Shown here: positions 27,001 to 35,847 of the stretch, in pieces | Position numbering within the stretch: position 1 is the first letter of the stretch | How the letters are laid out: each line of letters begins with the position of its first letter | Source: Pseudomonas sp. 8Z | Lineage (GTDB): Bacteria; Pseudomonadota; Gammaproteobacteria; Pseudomonadales; Pseudomonadaceae | Length of the DNA: 64,000 bases | Direction of reading: 5' to 3' | Assembly (NCBI RefSeq): GCF_902506535.1 | Contig: NZ_LR733827.1 | Span: 1,844,310 to 1,908,309, forward strand | Notes under the pieces: model-generated | The model's input: only the letters and a program-made list of their open reading frames with translations | What the model was told of the DNA's origin: nothing | Databases searched by the model: none | Made by a program: the position numbers and the translations under genes

Positions 27001-27792
27001 CTAATCACGAAAGAACTCCCCAGGCGTCTCGCCGAACTGCTGGCGAAAGGCGGCGATAAAGGCCGAGGTGGAGTCGTAGCCGCAGGCCAGCGCCACGTCG
27101 GTGACGCGCTCGCCGCGTTGCAGCGGTTCTAGCGCATGCAGCAGGCGCAGGCGCTGGCGCCAGGCGCGGAAGGTCAGGCCGGTTTCACGCAGAAACAGGC
27201 GGCTCAAGGTCTTCTCCGAGGCGCCGAGTACCTGGCTCCATTGCGTCAGGCTGCGATTGTCGTCCGGTTGCCCCTGCAACGCGCGACACAGGCGCAGCAG
27301 CCGCGCATCCTGCGGCAACGGCAGGGACAGCCCCACCTCCTGCGCCGCACGCAACTGATCCAGCAGCACCTGGGCCAATCGGCCATCGGCACCCTGCTCG
27401 TCGTATTCCACCGGCAACTCGCAGAAGCGCCGGATCAGCTCGCGGCTGAGGCTGTCGATCTCCAGCACACGACAGCGCGGCGGCGCCCAGGCGCTGACGG
27501 CGCAGTCGATGTACAGGCTGCGCATTTCGGTGCCCGGCGAGCTGAGCACTTCATGTTCAAGGTCGGCGGGCACCCAGATCGCCCGTTGCGGCGGCGCGAC
27601 GAAGCTGCCGGCGGCGCTGTGCACATGCAACACGCCCTCCAGTGCATAGGAGAGTTGCACCCAGGGGTGGCTGTGGCGCGGCGTGCTGAAGGCTTGCGCC
27701 ATAGACTCGGTGCGGGCATAGAGCGGCCTGGGCAGGTGCGACAGGCGTGGCACCACGCGTTCGGGGAGCAGATTTTGTCCGTTAAGCGACAT
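27001..27792 (-). CDS. AraC family transcriptional regulator
   Basis: 263 aa. The N-terminal cupin-like sensing domain (HSHPWVQLSYALEGVLHVHSAAGSF) is followed by two helix-turn-helix units near 180-255 (LGASEKTLSRLFLRETGLTFRAWRQRLRLL; VTDVALACGYDSTSAFIAAFRQQFG). ATG 27792 begins MSLNGQNLLPERV; the longer frame to 28182 runs antisense into the transporter gene. Divergent from the symporter gene, which it probably controls. Confidence 0.88.
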   Translation of the reverse strand: MSLNGQNLLPERVVPRLSHLPRPLYARTESMAQAFSTPRHSHPWVQLSYALEGVLHVHSAAGSFVAPPQRAIWVPADLEHEVLSSPGTEMRSLYIDCAVSAWAPPRCRVLEIDSLSRELIRRFCELPVEYDEQGADGRLAQVLLDQLRAAQEVGLSLPLPQDARLLRLCRALQGQPDDNRSLTQWSQVLGASEKTLSRLFLRETGLTFRAWRQRLRLLHALEPLQRGERVTDVALACGYDSTSAFIAAFRQQFGETPGEFFRD

Positions 27793-27874
27793 TCTCTGGC
27801 CTGATGGCGTTAGTCGGTCGATGCCGCTCAGGCTAGAGTGGCCGCGCCCATCTGACAATAAGCGGATTTCATCC

Positions 27875-28861
27875 ATGGCTCGTTCCCGCCTGCTGCCCGA
27901 CAACTTCACCCTCACTCTGCTGGCCGTGGTGCTGACCGCCACGCTGCTGCCCGCCAGCGGCCAGATCGCCACGGTGTTCGAGTGGATCACCGACCTGGCC
28001 ATCGCCCTACTGTTCTTCCTGCACGGCGCCAAGCTGTCGCGCCAGGCAATCGTCGCGGGCGCTGGGCACTGGCGCCTGCACCTGCTGGTATTTTCCTGCA
28101 CCTTTGTTGTCTTTCCGCTGCTCGGTCTGCTGCTGCGCCCATTACTGGAGCCGCTGCTGGGCAGCGAGATGTTCATGGGCATGCTTTATCTGTGCGCGCT
28201 GCCCGCCACGGTGCAATCGGCCATCGCCTTCACTTCGATGGCGCGCGGCAATATCCCGGCTGCCATCTGCAGCGCGGCGGCGTCCAGCCTGCTCGGCATT
28301 TTCGTCACGCCGCTGCTGGTGGCGCTGCTGATGGGCGTGCACGGCGACAACGGTTCGACCCTCGATGCCATCGGCAAGATCAGCCTGCAATTGCTGCTGC
28401 CGTTCGTGCTCGGGCAGATCGCCCAGCGCTGGATCGGCGGCTGGGTGACGAAGAACAAGAACTGGCTGAAATACGTCGACCAAAGCTCGATCCTGCTGGT
28501 GGTCTACACCGCCTTCAGCGCGGCGGTAATCGGCGGCCTGTGGCAAGAGGTGCCGCTGGTCACCCTGCTGGCGCTGATCCTCGCCTGCTGCCTACTGCTG
28601 GCCCTGGCCCTGCTGAGCACTCACCTGCTCGGCAAGTGGCTGGGCTTTAACGTGGAAGATCGCATCACCATCCTCTTCTGCGGTTCGAAGAAGAGCCTGG
28701 CCACCGGCGTGCCCATGGCACAGGTGCTGTTCGCCGGCAGCAGCATCGGCGTGCTGATCCTGCCGCTGATGCTCTTCCACCAGATCCAACTGATGGTCTG
28801 CGCGGTGCTGGCGCAGCGTTACGCCAAGCGCGAGGACGCACCACAGATCGCAGCCGCCTGA
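27875..28861 (+). CDS. Bile acid:sodium symporter family protein (YfeH-like)
   Basis: 328-aa membrane protein with hydrophobic helices throughout and the family stretches LFFLHGAKLSRQAI, ALPATVQSAIAFTSMARGNIPAA and CGSKKSLATGVPMAQ. Bacterial members of this YfeH-type branch are sodium-coupled carriers of uncertain substrate. An 82-bp divergent promoter region is shared with the AraC gene. Confidence 0.88.
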   Translation: MARSRLLPDNFTLTLLAVVLTATLLPASGQIATVFEWITDLAIALLFFLHGAKLSRQAIVAGAGHWRLHLLVFSCTFVVFPLLGLLLRPLLEPLLGSEMFMGMLYLCALPATVQSAIAFTSMARGNIPAAICSAAASSLLGIFVTPLLVALLMGVHGDNGSTLDAIGKISLQLLLPFVLGQIAQRWIGGWVTKNKNWLKYVDQSSILLVVYTAFSAAVIGGLWQEVPLVTLLALILACCLLLALALLSTHLLGKWLGFNVEDRITILFCGSKKSLATGVPMAQVLFAGSSIGVLILPLMLFHQIQLMVCAVLAQRYAKREDAPQIAAA

Positions 28862-28902
28862 CTGGCGCAGCAATAGGAAGGATTTGCTCGGCGCCCAAAT
28901 AG

Positions 28903-28918
28903 CTGTATTTTTATACAG
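28903..28918. promoter_or_regulatory. LexA (SOS) box before the radical SAM gene
   Basis: CTGTATTTTTATACAG: perfect CTGTAT/ATACAG arms, an exact match to the CTGT-N8-ACAG form of gamma-proteobacterial SOS boxes, 18 bp before the start codon. The orthologue PA0069 is a known member of the P. aeruginosa LexA regulon, which supports the call. Confidence 0.85.
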
Positions 28919-28936
28919 TATTTGAGGAGTCCGATC

Positions 28937-30001
28937 ATGCCCGCCATTCTCCCGCCACGAGGCCGTGGCACCGCCAGCAATCCACATAATCGCTATGCGC
29001 CGACCCGCTCCGAGCAGGAAGACGATGGCTGGTATCAGGAAGCAACACCGCCCAGCCGCGCCACCGAGGTGCGCAAGGAGCTGGCGAAGACGGCGATCAC
29101 CCGCAACAACTCGCCGGACGTCGGCTTCGACCGCTCGGTAAACCCGTACCGTGGCTGCGAGCACGGCTGCATCTACTGCTTCGCCCGCCCCTCCCATGCC
29201 TACTGGGACCTGTCGCCGGGCATCGACTTCGAAACCCGCCTGATCGCCAAGACCAACCTGGCCGAACGCCTGGAAGAGCAACTGCAGAAGCCAGGTTACG
29301 TGCCGCAGCCCATCGCCCTGGGCATCAACACCGACGCCTACCAACCCATCGAGCGCGAACAGCGCCTGACCCGCCAGGCGCTGGAGATTCTGCTGCGCTA
29401 CAAGCACCCGCTGCACATCATCACCAAGGGCTCGCTGATCCTGCGCGACCTCGACCTGCTCAGCGAGCTGGCCAGCCACAACCTGGTCAGCGTCGCCTTC
29501 AGCCTGACGACCCTGGACGACGAGCTCAAACGCATCATGGAACCGCGCACCGCCGCCCCAGCGGCGCGCCTGCGCGCCATGCGCGCGCTGCACGAAGCGG
29601 GCGTGCCGGTCAGCGCCATCTGCGCACCGATGATTCCCATGATCAACGACATGGAGCTCGAAGCGCTGCTGGAAGCCGCCCGTGATGCCGGCGCGCGCTC
29701 GGCCGGTTATGTGCTGCTGCGCCTACCGCTGGAGATTGCCGAGCTATTCGAGCAGTGGCTGCAGGTGCACTTCCCGGAGCGCGCGGCCCACGTCATGAGC
29801 CTGATTCGCCAGAGCCGTGGCGGCAGGAACTACGACAGCCGCTTCGGCAGCCGCATGCGTGGCGAGGGGCAGTTCGCCGATCTGCTGGAGCAGCGTTTTC
29901 GTCTGGCACGGCGCAAGCTCGGCCTGGATCGACGAGGTAGCGTGGCGCTCGATTGTTCGCAGTTCTGCCCACCTGGCGCGCAATTGAGCTTGCATTGGTA
30001 G
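28937..30001 (+). CDS. PA0069 family radical SAM protein
   Basis: 354-aa radical S-adenosylmethionine enzyme with the cluster motif CxxxCxxC at Cys74, Cys78 and Cys81 (RGCEHGCIYCFARPSH). It is related to the SplB-like group of DNA-photoproduct-lyase-type proteins, and its SOS box fits a DNA-damage role, but activity is unproven. ATG 28937 has GAGGAG upstream; a TTG at 28922 would overlap that site. Confidence 0.88.
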   Translation: MPAILPPRGRGTASNPHNRYAPTRSEQEDDGWYQEATPPSRATEVRKELAKTAITRNNSPDVGFDRSVNPYRGCEHGCIYCFARPSHAYWDLSPGIDFETRLIAKTNLAERLEEQLQKPGYVPQPIALGINTDAYQPIEREQRLTRQALEILLRYKHPLHIITKGSLILRDLDLLSELASHNLVSVAFSLTTLDDELKRIMEPRTAAPAARLRAMRALHEAGVPVSAICAPMIPMINDMELEALLEAARDAGARSAGYVLLRLPLEIAELFEQWLQVHFPERAAHVMSLIRQSRGGRNYDSRFGSRMRGEGQFADLLEQRFRLARRKLGLDRRGSVALDCSQFCPPGAQLSLHW

Positions 30002-30139
30002 GCAGCGGCTTGCAGACGCAAGCCGGGCCACTCTTGAGGCTTAGGGGCAAGCGCCAGTGCTTAGCGCATCGCCCAATGGAGACAGGGCAAACCCAGGCAG
30101 TCGCTCACGCAGAATGTGCCGCCCCAGACACGGGCCGTA

Positions 30140-31096
30140 TCAAGCCACCTGCACGAGACGACGCGTCGAAAGGGCCTCGAAGATTTTCTCTGCCACGGCC
30201 TTGGCAACAGGCGGGGGGAAGGCATTGCCAATCTGCCGATAGGTTGCCGTTTTCTTGCCGGAGAATTGCCATTGATCCGGGAAGCCTTGGATGCGGGCGG
30301 CCATCCGTGTGGTGAGTCGCGGCATGCCCACGAAGTCGCGCTCTGGGGCTTTGTCAGCCAAGCCATGACCACACACGCCGAGGGTGGCCCAGGCTTTTTT
30401 AGCGCGCGTCGGGCCCAGATCCGGGCCGCCATGTTTCTTGGAGCCGCCAACCAGCGTCGGGGCAATCGAATCAGCGAGTTCACGCCAACGGTCAGCCCCC
30501 TGCCATCCATCAGCGGCCATCAAATCATGCAGAAGCTGACCGACGGTTGGTGGCTGGATAAGCCCTGGCTCAGGCCAATGAAAACGGTCGGCATACTCCT
30601 TCTTGACGCCAACAAAGATCACCCGTGGGCGCAGTTGAGAGACGCCGAAGTCGGATGCATTGAGCAACCGCCAGCCCGCAACGTAGCCAAGCTTCTTCAG
30701 TTGTTTTTCAACCTTGGTGCGGTAGTCGTCAAACACCGCATCGAGAAGCCCGCGGACGTTTTCCAGCATCACGGCTTTAGGGCGGATTTCATCGACCAGG
30801 CGCAGTGCTTCAGGGAATAGATCGCGCTCATCATCGGCGCCAAGTTGCTTGCCAGCCTTGGAGAAAGGCGGGCATGGGACGCCGCCTGCAACCAGGTCAA
30901 CGCCGAAAAACGGCAAGCCGTTGAACTGGCGCAGGTCGCCCTCGCGGACGTTCCATTCTGGGCGATTCAAACGCAGCGTCGCACAGGCCGGGGGCTCAAT
31001 CTCGATCAATGCTTCATGACCAAAACCCGCCATCTCCAGACCCAGAGCCTGCCCGCCAGCGCCGGCGCACATTTCGAGGGATGTAAAGCGGCTCAT
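30140..31096 (-). CDS. Solo DNA (cytosine-5-)-methyltransferase
   Basis: 318-aa C5-cytosine methyltransferase of usual length for a Dcm-type enzyme. Motif I MCAGAGGQALGLEMAGF near residue 9, catalytic motif IV PCPPF with Cys75, motif VI ENVRG at 112-116, motif VIII QLRPRVIFVG and motif X RQIGNAFPPPVAKAVAEKI are all intact. The target-recognition part is short (about 185-255). No restriction endonuclease, vsr or modification partner adjoins it, so it is an orphan enzyme. A degraded LexA-type box precedes it (31116-31131). Confidence 0.92.
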   Translation of the reverse strand: MSRFTSLEMCAGAGGQALGLEMAGFGHEALIEIEPPACATLRLNRPEWNVREGDLRQFNGLPFFGVDLVAGGVPCPPFSKAGKQLGADDERDLFPEALRLVDEIRPKAVMLENVRGLLDAVFDDYRTKVEKQLKKLGYVAGWRLLNASDFGVSQLRPRVIFVGVKKEYADRFHWPEPGLIQPPTVGQLLHDLMAADGWQGADRWRELADSIAPTLVGGSKKHGGPDLGPTRAKKAWATLGVCGHGLADKAPERDFVGMPRLTTRMAARIQGFPDQWQFSGKKTATYRQIGNAFPPPVAKAVAEKIFEALSTRRLVQVA

Positions 31097-31115
31097 CTTC
31101 GGCTCCGTTCAAGCA

Positions 31116-31131
31116 CTGTATAAAAACACAT
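31116..31131. promoter_or_regulatory. Degenerate LexA-type box before the methyltransferase
   Basis: Read toward the methyltransferase, ATGTGTTTTTATACAG matches the perfect box at 28903-28918 at 14 of 16 positions, including the whole right half and spacer. It ends 20 bp before the start codon, almost the same distance as the other box. Binding by LexA is plausible but one half-site is damaged. Confidence 0.5.
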
Positions 31132-31454
31132 AAAACTATCACAGGCCTGCCTTATACGCACCTCTTATGACACCGCCAGAGGACAAAACAGACATTCGGC
31201 CCATGAGTTTTTTCGCATCAGCCAAACTGCCAGATTCACCGCCGTGCCAAATAGCCGCCGGGCGGTCGAAACCCAAAGCGTTTTTTGCAATCTACGACGA
31301 CCAGACTGTTCACTGCGCGGCTGTTATCAGCCATGAATTGCAAAACCCTGCCGGTTGTCGCGCCGTTCGGCGCAAGAGAAACTTGGCGTGTGACTCACAC
31401 AGCGCAGCGACTGTCGTTCTAGCAGCGTCTTTCAGATAATCAGAGGTTCAGGGC
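31132..31454. other. Gap before the beta carbonic anhydrase, no gene seen
   Basis: About 320 bp. A 90-codon open frame (31167-31439) has no ribosome-binding site or family features and was not accepted. A GCGCCG-TT-CGGCGC hairpin lies near 31360. The carbonic anhydrase promoter must be here but is not obvious. Confidence 0.45.
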
Positions 31455-32183
31455 ATGCCTTACAAACACCAGGTTATTCCGCTTCAAACCCATGAAGGTA
31501 GCGAAACTGCAGAACAGGCACTGCACAGCATCGTCGATGGCTTCAAACGCTTTCGCAATGAAGTCTTCCCGCAACAGGAAGAGCTGTTCAAAAAACTCGC
31601 CACCGCCCAGAACCCCCGCGCCATGTTCATCACCTGCGCCGACTCGCGCGTGGTGCCGGAACTGATCACCCAAAGCTCGCCAGGCGATCTGTTCGTCAAC
31701 CGCAACGTCGGTAACGTGGTGCCCGCCTACGGGCAGATGATGGGCGGCGTTTCCACCGCCATCGAATACGCAGTAATGGCCCTCGGCGTGCAGCACATCG
31801 TGGTCTGTGGTCACTCCGATTGCGGCGCGATGAAAGCGGTGCTCAACCCAGCCTCGCTGGAAACCATGCCCACGGTAAAAGCCTGGCTGCGCCATGCCGA
31901 GGTGGCGCGCAGCGTGGTGGCTGAAAACTGCAACTGCAGCGACGACAAGGAAGCCCTGGCCGTACTCACCGAGGAGAACGTGGTGGCGCAGCTCAACCAC
32001 CTGTGCACGCATCCGTCGGTCGCCGCCAAGCTGGCACGCGGCCAACTGTTTATCCACGGCTGGGTGTATGACATCGAAACCAGTCAGATCAAGGCTTACG
32101 ATGCCGAACTGGGTAGCTTCCTGCCGCTCGATGGCGACAAGATTCCAATGGCTACGCCGCGCGCGCGCTTTCCGCAGGCCTGA
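31455..32183 (+). CDS. Beta-class carbonic anhydrase
   Basis: 242-aa enzyme that hydrates CO2 to bicarbonate in the cytoplasm. Zinc ligands are Cys61 and the Asp63-Arg64 dyad (TCADSRVVPEL), His120 and Cys123 (CGHSDCGAM); length is typical of the CynT/Can type. It sits convergent to the pyruvate carboxylase genes, whose reaction consumes bicarbonate, a plausible though unproven link. Confidence 0.93.
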   Translation: MPYKHQVIPLQTHEGSETAEQALHSIVDGFKRFRNEVFPQQEELFKKLATAQNPRAMFITCADSRVVPELITQSSPGDLFVNRNVGNVVPAYGQMMGGVSTAIEYAVMALGVQHIVVCGHSDCGAMKAVLNPASLETMPTVKAWLRHAEVARSVVAENCNCSDDKEALAVLTEENVVAQLNHLCTHPSVAAKLARGQLFIHGWVYDIETSQIKAYDAELGSFLPLDGDKIPMATPRARFPQA

Positions 32184-32187
32184 AAAA

Positions 32188-32216
32188 ACCGGCCGGAGCA
32201 TGCCGCTCCGGCCGGT
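32188..32216 (-). terminator. Terminator between carbonic anhydrase and oadA
   Basis: 12-bp perfect stem ACCGGCCGGAGC / GCTCCGGCCGGT. On the minus strand the stem is followed by six T residues, so it stops leftward transcription from oadA. Confidence 0.8.
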
Positions 32217-32349
32217 CGCAGGGAAAAGGCCACGCCCCGCGCCAACGGTGCTGAGCGTCCGCGCTGTGCTTGCGCACCTGGGGCATGGCCAGAGCAGTGC
32301 CGTTAACCGGCGTCAACCCTAAGGCACCTCAAGCGAGATGCCGATGAAT

Positions 32350-32405
32350 AAAAAAGGAGCCCGGATTATCCCCGTCAAACTTGCCCATCCAACAGGCCGA
32401 GCTCC
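32350..32405 (-). terminator. Possible first terminator of the pyc operon
   Basis: On the minus strand GGAGCTCGG pairs with CCGGGCTCC (one wobble) across a 32-base loop and is followed by six T residues, directly after the oadA stop. The loop is large, so the later stem at 32188 may do most of the work. Confidence 0.45.
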
Positions 32406-32410
32406 TGAGG

Positions 32411-34225
32411 TTAACCTTCGATTTCCACCAGCACTTCGCCCGGATTGACGCGGTCGCCCTTGGCCACATGCACGGCCTTGACGGTACCGGCAATCGGCGC
32501 CTGCACTTCGGTTTCCATCTTCATCGCTTCGGTGATCAGCACGGCCTGACCGGCCTTGACCACATCACCTTCCTTGACCAGTACATCGACGATATTGCCC
32601 GGCATGGTGGTAGACACATCGCCCGGAGCGCCGGCCTGCTTGCGCTTGCCACTGGCGCCACCGGCGACGTAGTCGTTGAGCGCTTCGAAGACCACTTCCT
32701 CTGGCATGCCATCGATGGACAGATAGAAGTGACGCTTGCCGTCGCCTTTGACGCCCACACCGGTGATATCCACGCGGTAGCTTTCGCCATGCACATCGAC
32801 CACGAACTCGGTCGGCACACCCTCGCCACCCACCGGCGACGATTGCCCCTGAGCGCCCGGCATGGGCAGCAGCTCTTCCGGTTTGAGGGTGCCTGCCGCG
32901 CGCTCTTCGAGGAACTTGCGCCCGATATCGGGGAACATGGCGAAGGTCAGTACGTCCTCTTCACTTTTGGCCAGGCTGCCGATCTCTTCACGCAGGCGGG
33001 CCAGCTCAGGCTTGAGCAAGTCGGCCGGGCGCACGTCGATCACTTCTTCGCTGCCGATAGCCTGCTTGCGCAGTTGCTCATCGACCTTGCCCGGCGCCTT
33101 GCCGTAGCGACCTTGCAGATACAGCTTCACCTCGTTGGTGATGGTCTTGTAACGCTCACCGGCCAGCACGTTGAAGAACGCCTGGGTGCCGACGATCTGC
33201 GAAGTGGGCGTGACCAGCGGCGGGAAGCCGAGGTCGGCACGCACGCGCGGAATCTCTTCCAGTACTTCGTTCATGCGGTTCAGCGCGCCTTGTTCCTTGA
33301 GCTGGTTGGCCAGGTTGGAAATCATCCCGCCCGGCACCTGGTTGACCTGCACGCGGGTATCCACGCCGGTGAACTCGCTCTCGAACTGGTGGTACTTCTT
33401 GCGCACAGCGTGGAAGTACATGCCGATTTCCTGAATCAGCTCCAGATCCAGGCCCGTGTCGAACTCGCTGCCCTTGAGCGCGGCGACCATCGACTCGGTG
33501 CCCGGATGGCTGGTGCCCCAGGCCAAGCTGGAGATGGCGGTATCGATATGGTCGGCACCGGCTTCGATGGCCTTGAGCTGGCACATCGCGCCGAGGCCGG
33601 CGGTGTCGTGGCTGTGGATAAACACCGGCAGATCGACCTCGCCCTTCAGCGCCTTGACCAGCTCGAAGGTGGCGTAAGGCGTGAGCAAACCCGCCATATC
33701 CTTGATGGCGATGGAGTCGATCCCCATGGCTTGCATGGCCTTGGCCTGAGCGACGAAGGCGGCGTTGGTGTGCACCGGACTGGTGGTGTAGGCGATGGTG
33801 CCCTGAGCATGCTTGCCAGCGGCTTTGACCGCCTCGATGGCCACGCGCAGGTTACGCACGTCGTTCATTGCATCGAAGATGCGGAACACGTCGATACCGT
33901 TGACCGCAGCCTTGGCGACGAACGCCTTGACCACGTCATCGCTGTAGTGGCGGTAGCCGAGCAGGTTCTGCCCGCGCAGCAGCATTTGCAGACGGGTATT
34001 GGGCAGCGCGGCCTTGAGCTGGCGCAGGCGCTCCCACGGGTCTTCCTTGAGAAAACGCACGCACGAGTCGAACGTGGCGCCACCCCAGACTTCCAGCGAC
34101 CAGTAGCCAACGCGATCAAGCTTGTCGCAGATCGGCAGCATGTCTTCGGTACGCATGCGGGTGGCTAGCAGCGACTGGTGGGCATCGCGCAGGACGGTAT
34201 CGGTAACGGTGATCTTCTTGCTCAT
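32411..34225 (-). CDS. oadA: Pyruvate carboxylase subunit B (oxaloacetate decarboxylase alpha-type)
   Basis: 604-aa subunit carrying the carboxyltransferase domain (VTDTVLRDAHQSLLATRMRT at the start; metal-site HSHDTAGLG) and a C-terminal biotinyl domain with the biotin-accepting Lys in EAMKMETE near residue 568. With PycA it forms the two-subunit pyruvate carboxylase that replenishes oxaloacetate. No membrane beta subunit is nearby, which argues against a sodium-pump decarboxylase. Gap to pycA is 53 bp, filled by a REP-like repeat. Confidence 0.93.
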   Translation of the reverse strand: MSKKITVTDTVLRDAHQSLLATRMRTEDMLPICDKLDRVGYWSLEVWGGATFDSCVRFLKEDPWERLRQLKAALPNTRLQMLLRGQNLLGYRHYSDDVVKAFVAKAAVNGIDVFRIFDAMNDVRNLRVAIEAVKAAGKHAQGTIAYTTSPVHTNAAFVAQAKAMQAMGIDSIAIKDMAGLLTPYATFELVKALKGEVDLPVFIHSHDTAGLGAMCQLKAIEAGADHIDTAISSLAWGTSHPGTESMVAALKGSEFDTGLDLELIQEIGMYFHAVRKKYHQFESEFTGVDTRVQVNQVPGGMISNLANQLKEQGALNRMNEVLEEIPRVRADLGFPPLVTPTSQIVGTQAFFNVLAGERYKTITNEVKLYLQGRYGKAPGKVDEQLRKQAIGSEEVIDVRPADLLKPELARLREEIGSLAKSEEDVLTFAMFPDIGRKFLEERAAGTLKPEELLPMPGAQGQSSPVGGEGVPTEFVVDVHGESYRVDITGVGVKGDGKRHFYLSIDGMPEEVVFEALNDYVAGGASGKRKQAGAPGDVSTTMPGNIVDVLVKEGDVVKAGQAVLITEAMKMETEVQAPIAGTVKAVHVAKGDRVNPGEVLVEIEG

Positions 34226-34240
34226 ATTCTCTGCTCTCCT

Positions 34241-34272
34241 GTAGCCCGGATGACAGCCGGGGCCGCAGCTAC
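34241..34272. repeat. REP-like inverted repeat between pycA and oadA
   Basis: GTAGCCCGGATG at the left and AGCTAC at the right with CCGGGG inside, related to the palindrome at 10883. It lies within the operon just before the oadA ribosome-binding site. Confidence 0.45.
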
Positions 34273-34278
34273 GAATCG

Positions 34279-35694
34279 TTAAAGTCCCGCGTGCGCCGCG
34301 ATGGCGGTGGCGATGGCGATGGCCAGGTGCGACGGGTTGCGCTTGATCGAATACTGGGTCAGTTCCGGGTGGCTTTCGACGAAACTGGTGTTGAACTGGC
34401 CGCTACGAAATTCCGGGTTACGCAGAATTTCCTGGTAATAAGGCGCGGTGGTTCGCACGCCCTGCACACGCATGTCATCCAGCGCGCGCAGGCCACGGTC
34501 CATCGCCTCTTCCCAAGTCAGCGCCCAGACGACTAGCTTCAGGCACATCGAGTCGTAGTAAGGCGGAATGGTGTAACCGGTGTAGATCGCCGTATCGGTA
34601 CGCACGCCAGGGCCGCCGGGCGCGTAATAGCGGGTGATCTTGCCGAACGAGGGCAGAAAGTTGTTCTTCGGATCCTCTGCGTTGATGCGGAACTGCAGGG
34701 CATAACCGCGATGGATGATGTCTTCCTGCTTGATCGACAGCGCCAAGCCGGAGGCAATACGAATCTGCTCACGCACGATGTCGATGCCGGTGATTTCCTC
34801 GGTGATGGTGTGCTCCACCTGCACGCGAGTGTTCATCTCCATGAAGTACACCTCACCGCCTGCGAGCAGGAACTCCACGGTGCCGGCGTTCTCGTAGCCC
34901 ACGGCCTGCGCGGCGCGCACAGCCAGGTCGCCAATGTAAGCGCGCTGCTCGGGGGTGAGCTGCGGGCTGGGGGCGATCTCGATGAGCTTCTGGTTACGGC
35001 GCTGGATCGAGCAGTCGCGCTCGTACAGGTGCACCGTGTTGCCGAAGCTGTCGGCGAGGATCTGCGCCTCGATGTGCTTGGGATTGACGATGCATTTTTC
35101 CAGGAAGACTTCCGCGCTGCCGAAAGCCTTGGTCGCCTCGGAGATGACACGCGGGTAGGCCTGCTCCAGCTCGGTGCGCGAGTTGCAACGACGAATACCA
35201 CGACCGCCGCCACCGGACGTGGCCTTGAGCATCACCGGATAGCCAATGCGCTCGGCTTCGCGCAGGGCCTCGGCCAGGTCAGCGACGTTGCCTTCGGTGC
35301 CCGGCGTGCAGGGGACGCCAGCGGCCATCATGCTGCGACGCGCCTCGGTCTTGTCACCCATGCGGCGGATCACTTCGGCGCTCGGCCCGATGAACTTAAC
35401 CCCACGTTCGGCGCAAATTTCCGCCAATTCGGCATTTTCGGACAGGAAGCCATAACCGGGGTGCAGCGCATCACAGCCAGTTTCCACCGCCAGATTGACC
35501 AGCTTGCGTGGGTTCAGGTAACCGGCCAGTGGGTCTTCGCCGATGCTGTACGCCTCATCAGCGCGCTTGACGTGCAAGGCGTGGCGGTCGGCATCTGAAT
35601 AGATGGCCACCGAGCGAATGCCCATCTCGGCACAAGCACGCACGATACGGACGGCAATCTCACCACGGTTGGCGATCAGTATTTTTCTTATCAC
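34279..35694 (-). CDS. pycA: Pyruvate carboxylase subunit A (biotin carboxylase)
   Basis: 471-aa ATP-grasp biotin carboxylase that carboxylates the biotin carried by OadA. The start RKILIANRGEIAVRI, the glycine-rich KATSGGGGRGIRR, and EMNTRVQVEHTITEE are the family signatures. GTG 35694 with AAGGA 7 bases upstream is preferred to the longer ATG frame at 35733. Transcribed with oadA and divergent from pycR. Confidence 0.93.
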   Translation of the reverse strand: MIRKILIANRGEIAVRIVRACAEMGIRSVAIYSDADRHALHVKRADEAYSIGEDPLAGYLNPRKLVNLAVETGCDALHPGYGFLSENAELAEICAERGVKFIGPSAEVIRRMGDKTEARRSMMAAGVPCTPGTEGNVADLAEALREAERIGYPVMLKATSGGGGRGIRRCNSRTELEQAYPRVISEATKAFGSAEVFLEKCIVNPKHIEAQILADSFGNTVHLYERDCSIQRRNQKLIEIAPSPQLTPEQRAYIGDLAVRAAQAVGYENAGTVEFLLAGGEVYFMEMNTRVQVEHTITEEITGIDIVREQIRIASGLALSIKQEDIIHRGYALQFRINAEDPKNNFLPSFGKITRYYAPGGPGVRTDTAIYTGYTIPPYYDSMCLKLVVWALTWEEAMDRGLRALDDMRVQGVRTTAPYYQEILRNPEFRSGQFNTSFVESHPELTQYSIKRNPSHLAIAIATAIAAHAGL

Positions 35695-35806
35695 GATCCA
35701 ATCCTTAGCGCAGAGCTGCAAGGGCCGCTGCAACAGTTGGTTGCAAACGTGGGAGAAACCCTATCCGGCTATACGAATTAACAAAAATGAATAATTATTT
35801 GATCGT

Positions 35807-35826
35807 GCATAAGTTATTACTTATGC
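35807..35826. promoter_or_regulatory. Probable PycR operator
   Basis: GCATAAGTTATTACTTATGC: 8-bp perfect arms in the AT-rich 153-bp divergent region between pycA and pycR. It contains the T-N11-A arrangement of LysR-type sites (ATAAGT...ACTTAT). Confidence 0.5.
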
Positions 35827-35847
35827 CTCAGAGAGGAGGATTGAACC

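Noticed and set aside
31167..31439. 90-codon frame before the carbonic anhydrase
   Set aside because: No ribosome-binding site, no domain, and it covers the likely promoter region.
32381..34168. 595-codon plus-strand frame across oadA
   Set aside because: Antisense shadow; the opposite strand is an unmistakable carboxyltransferase with biotin site.
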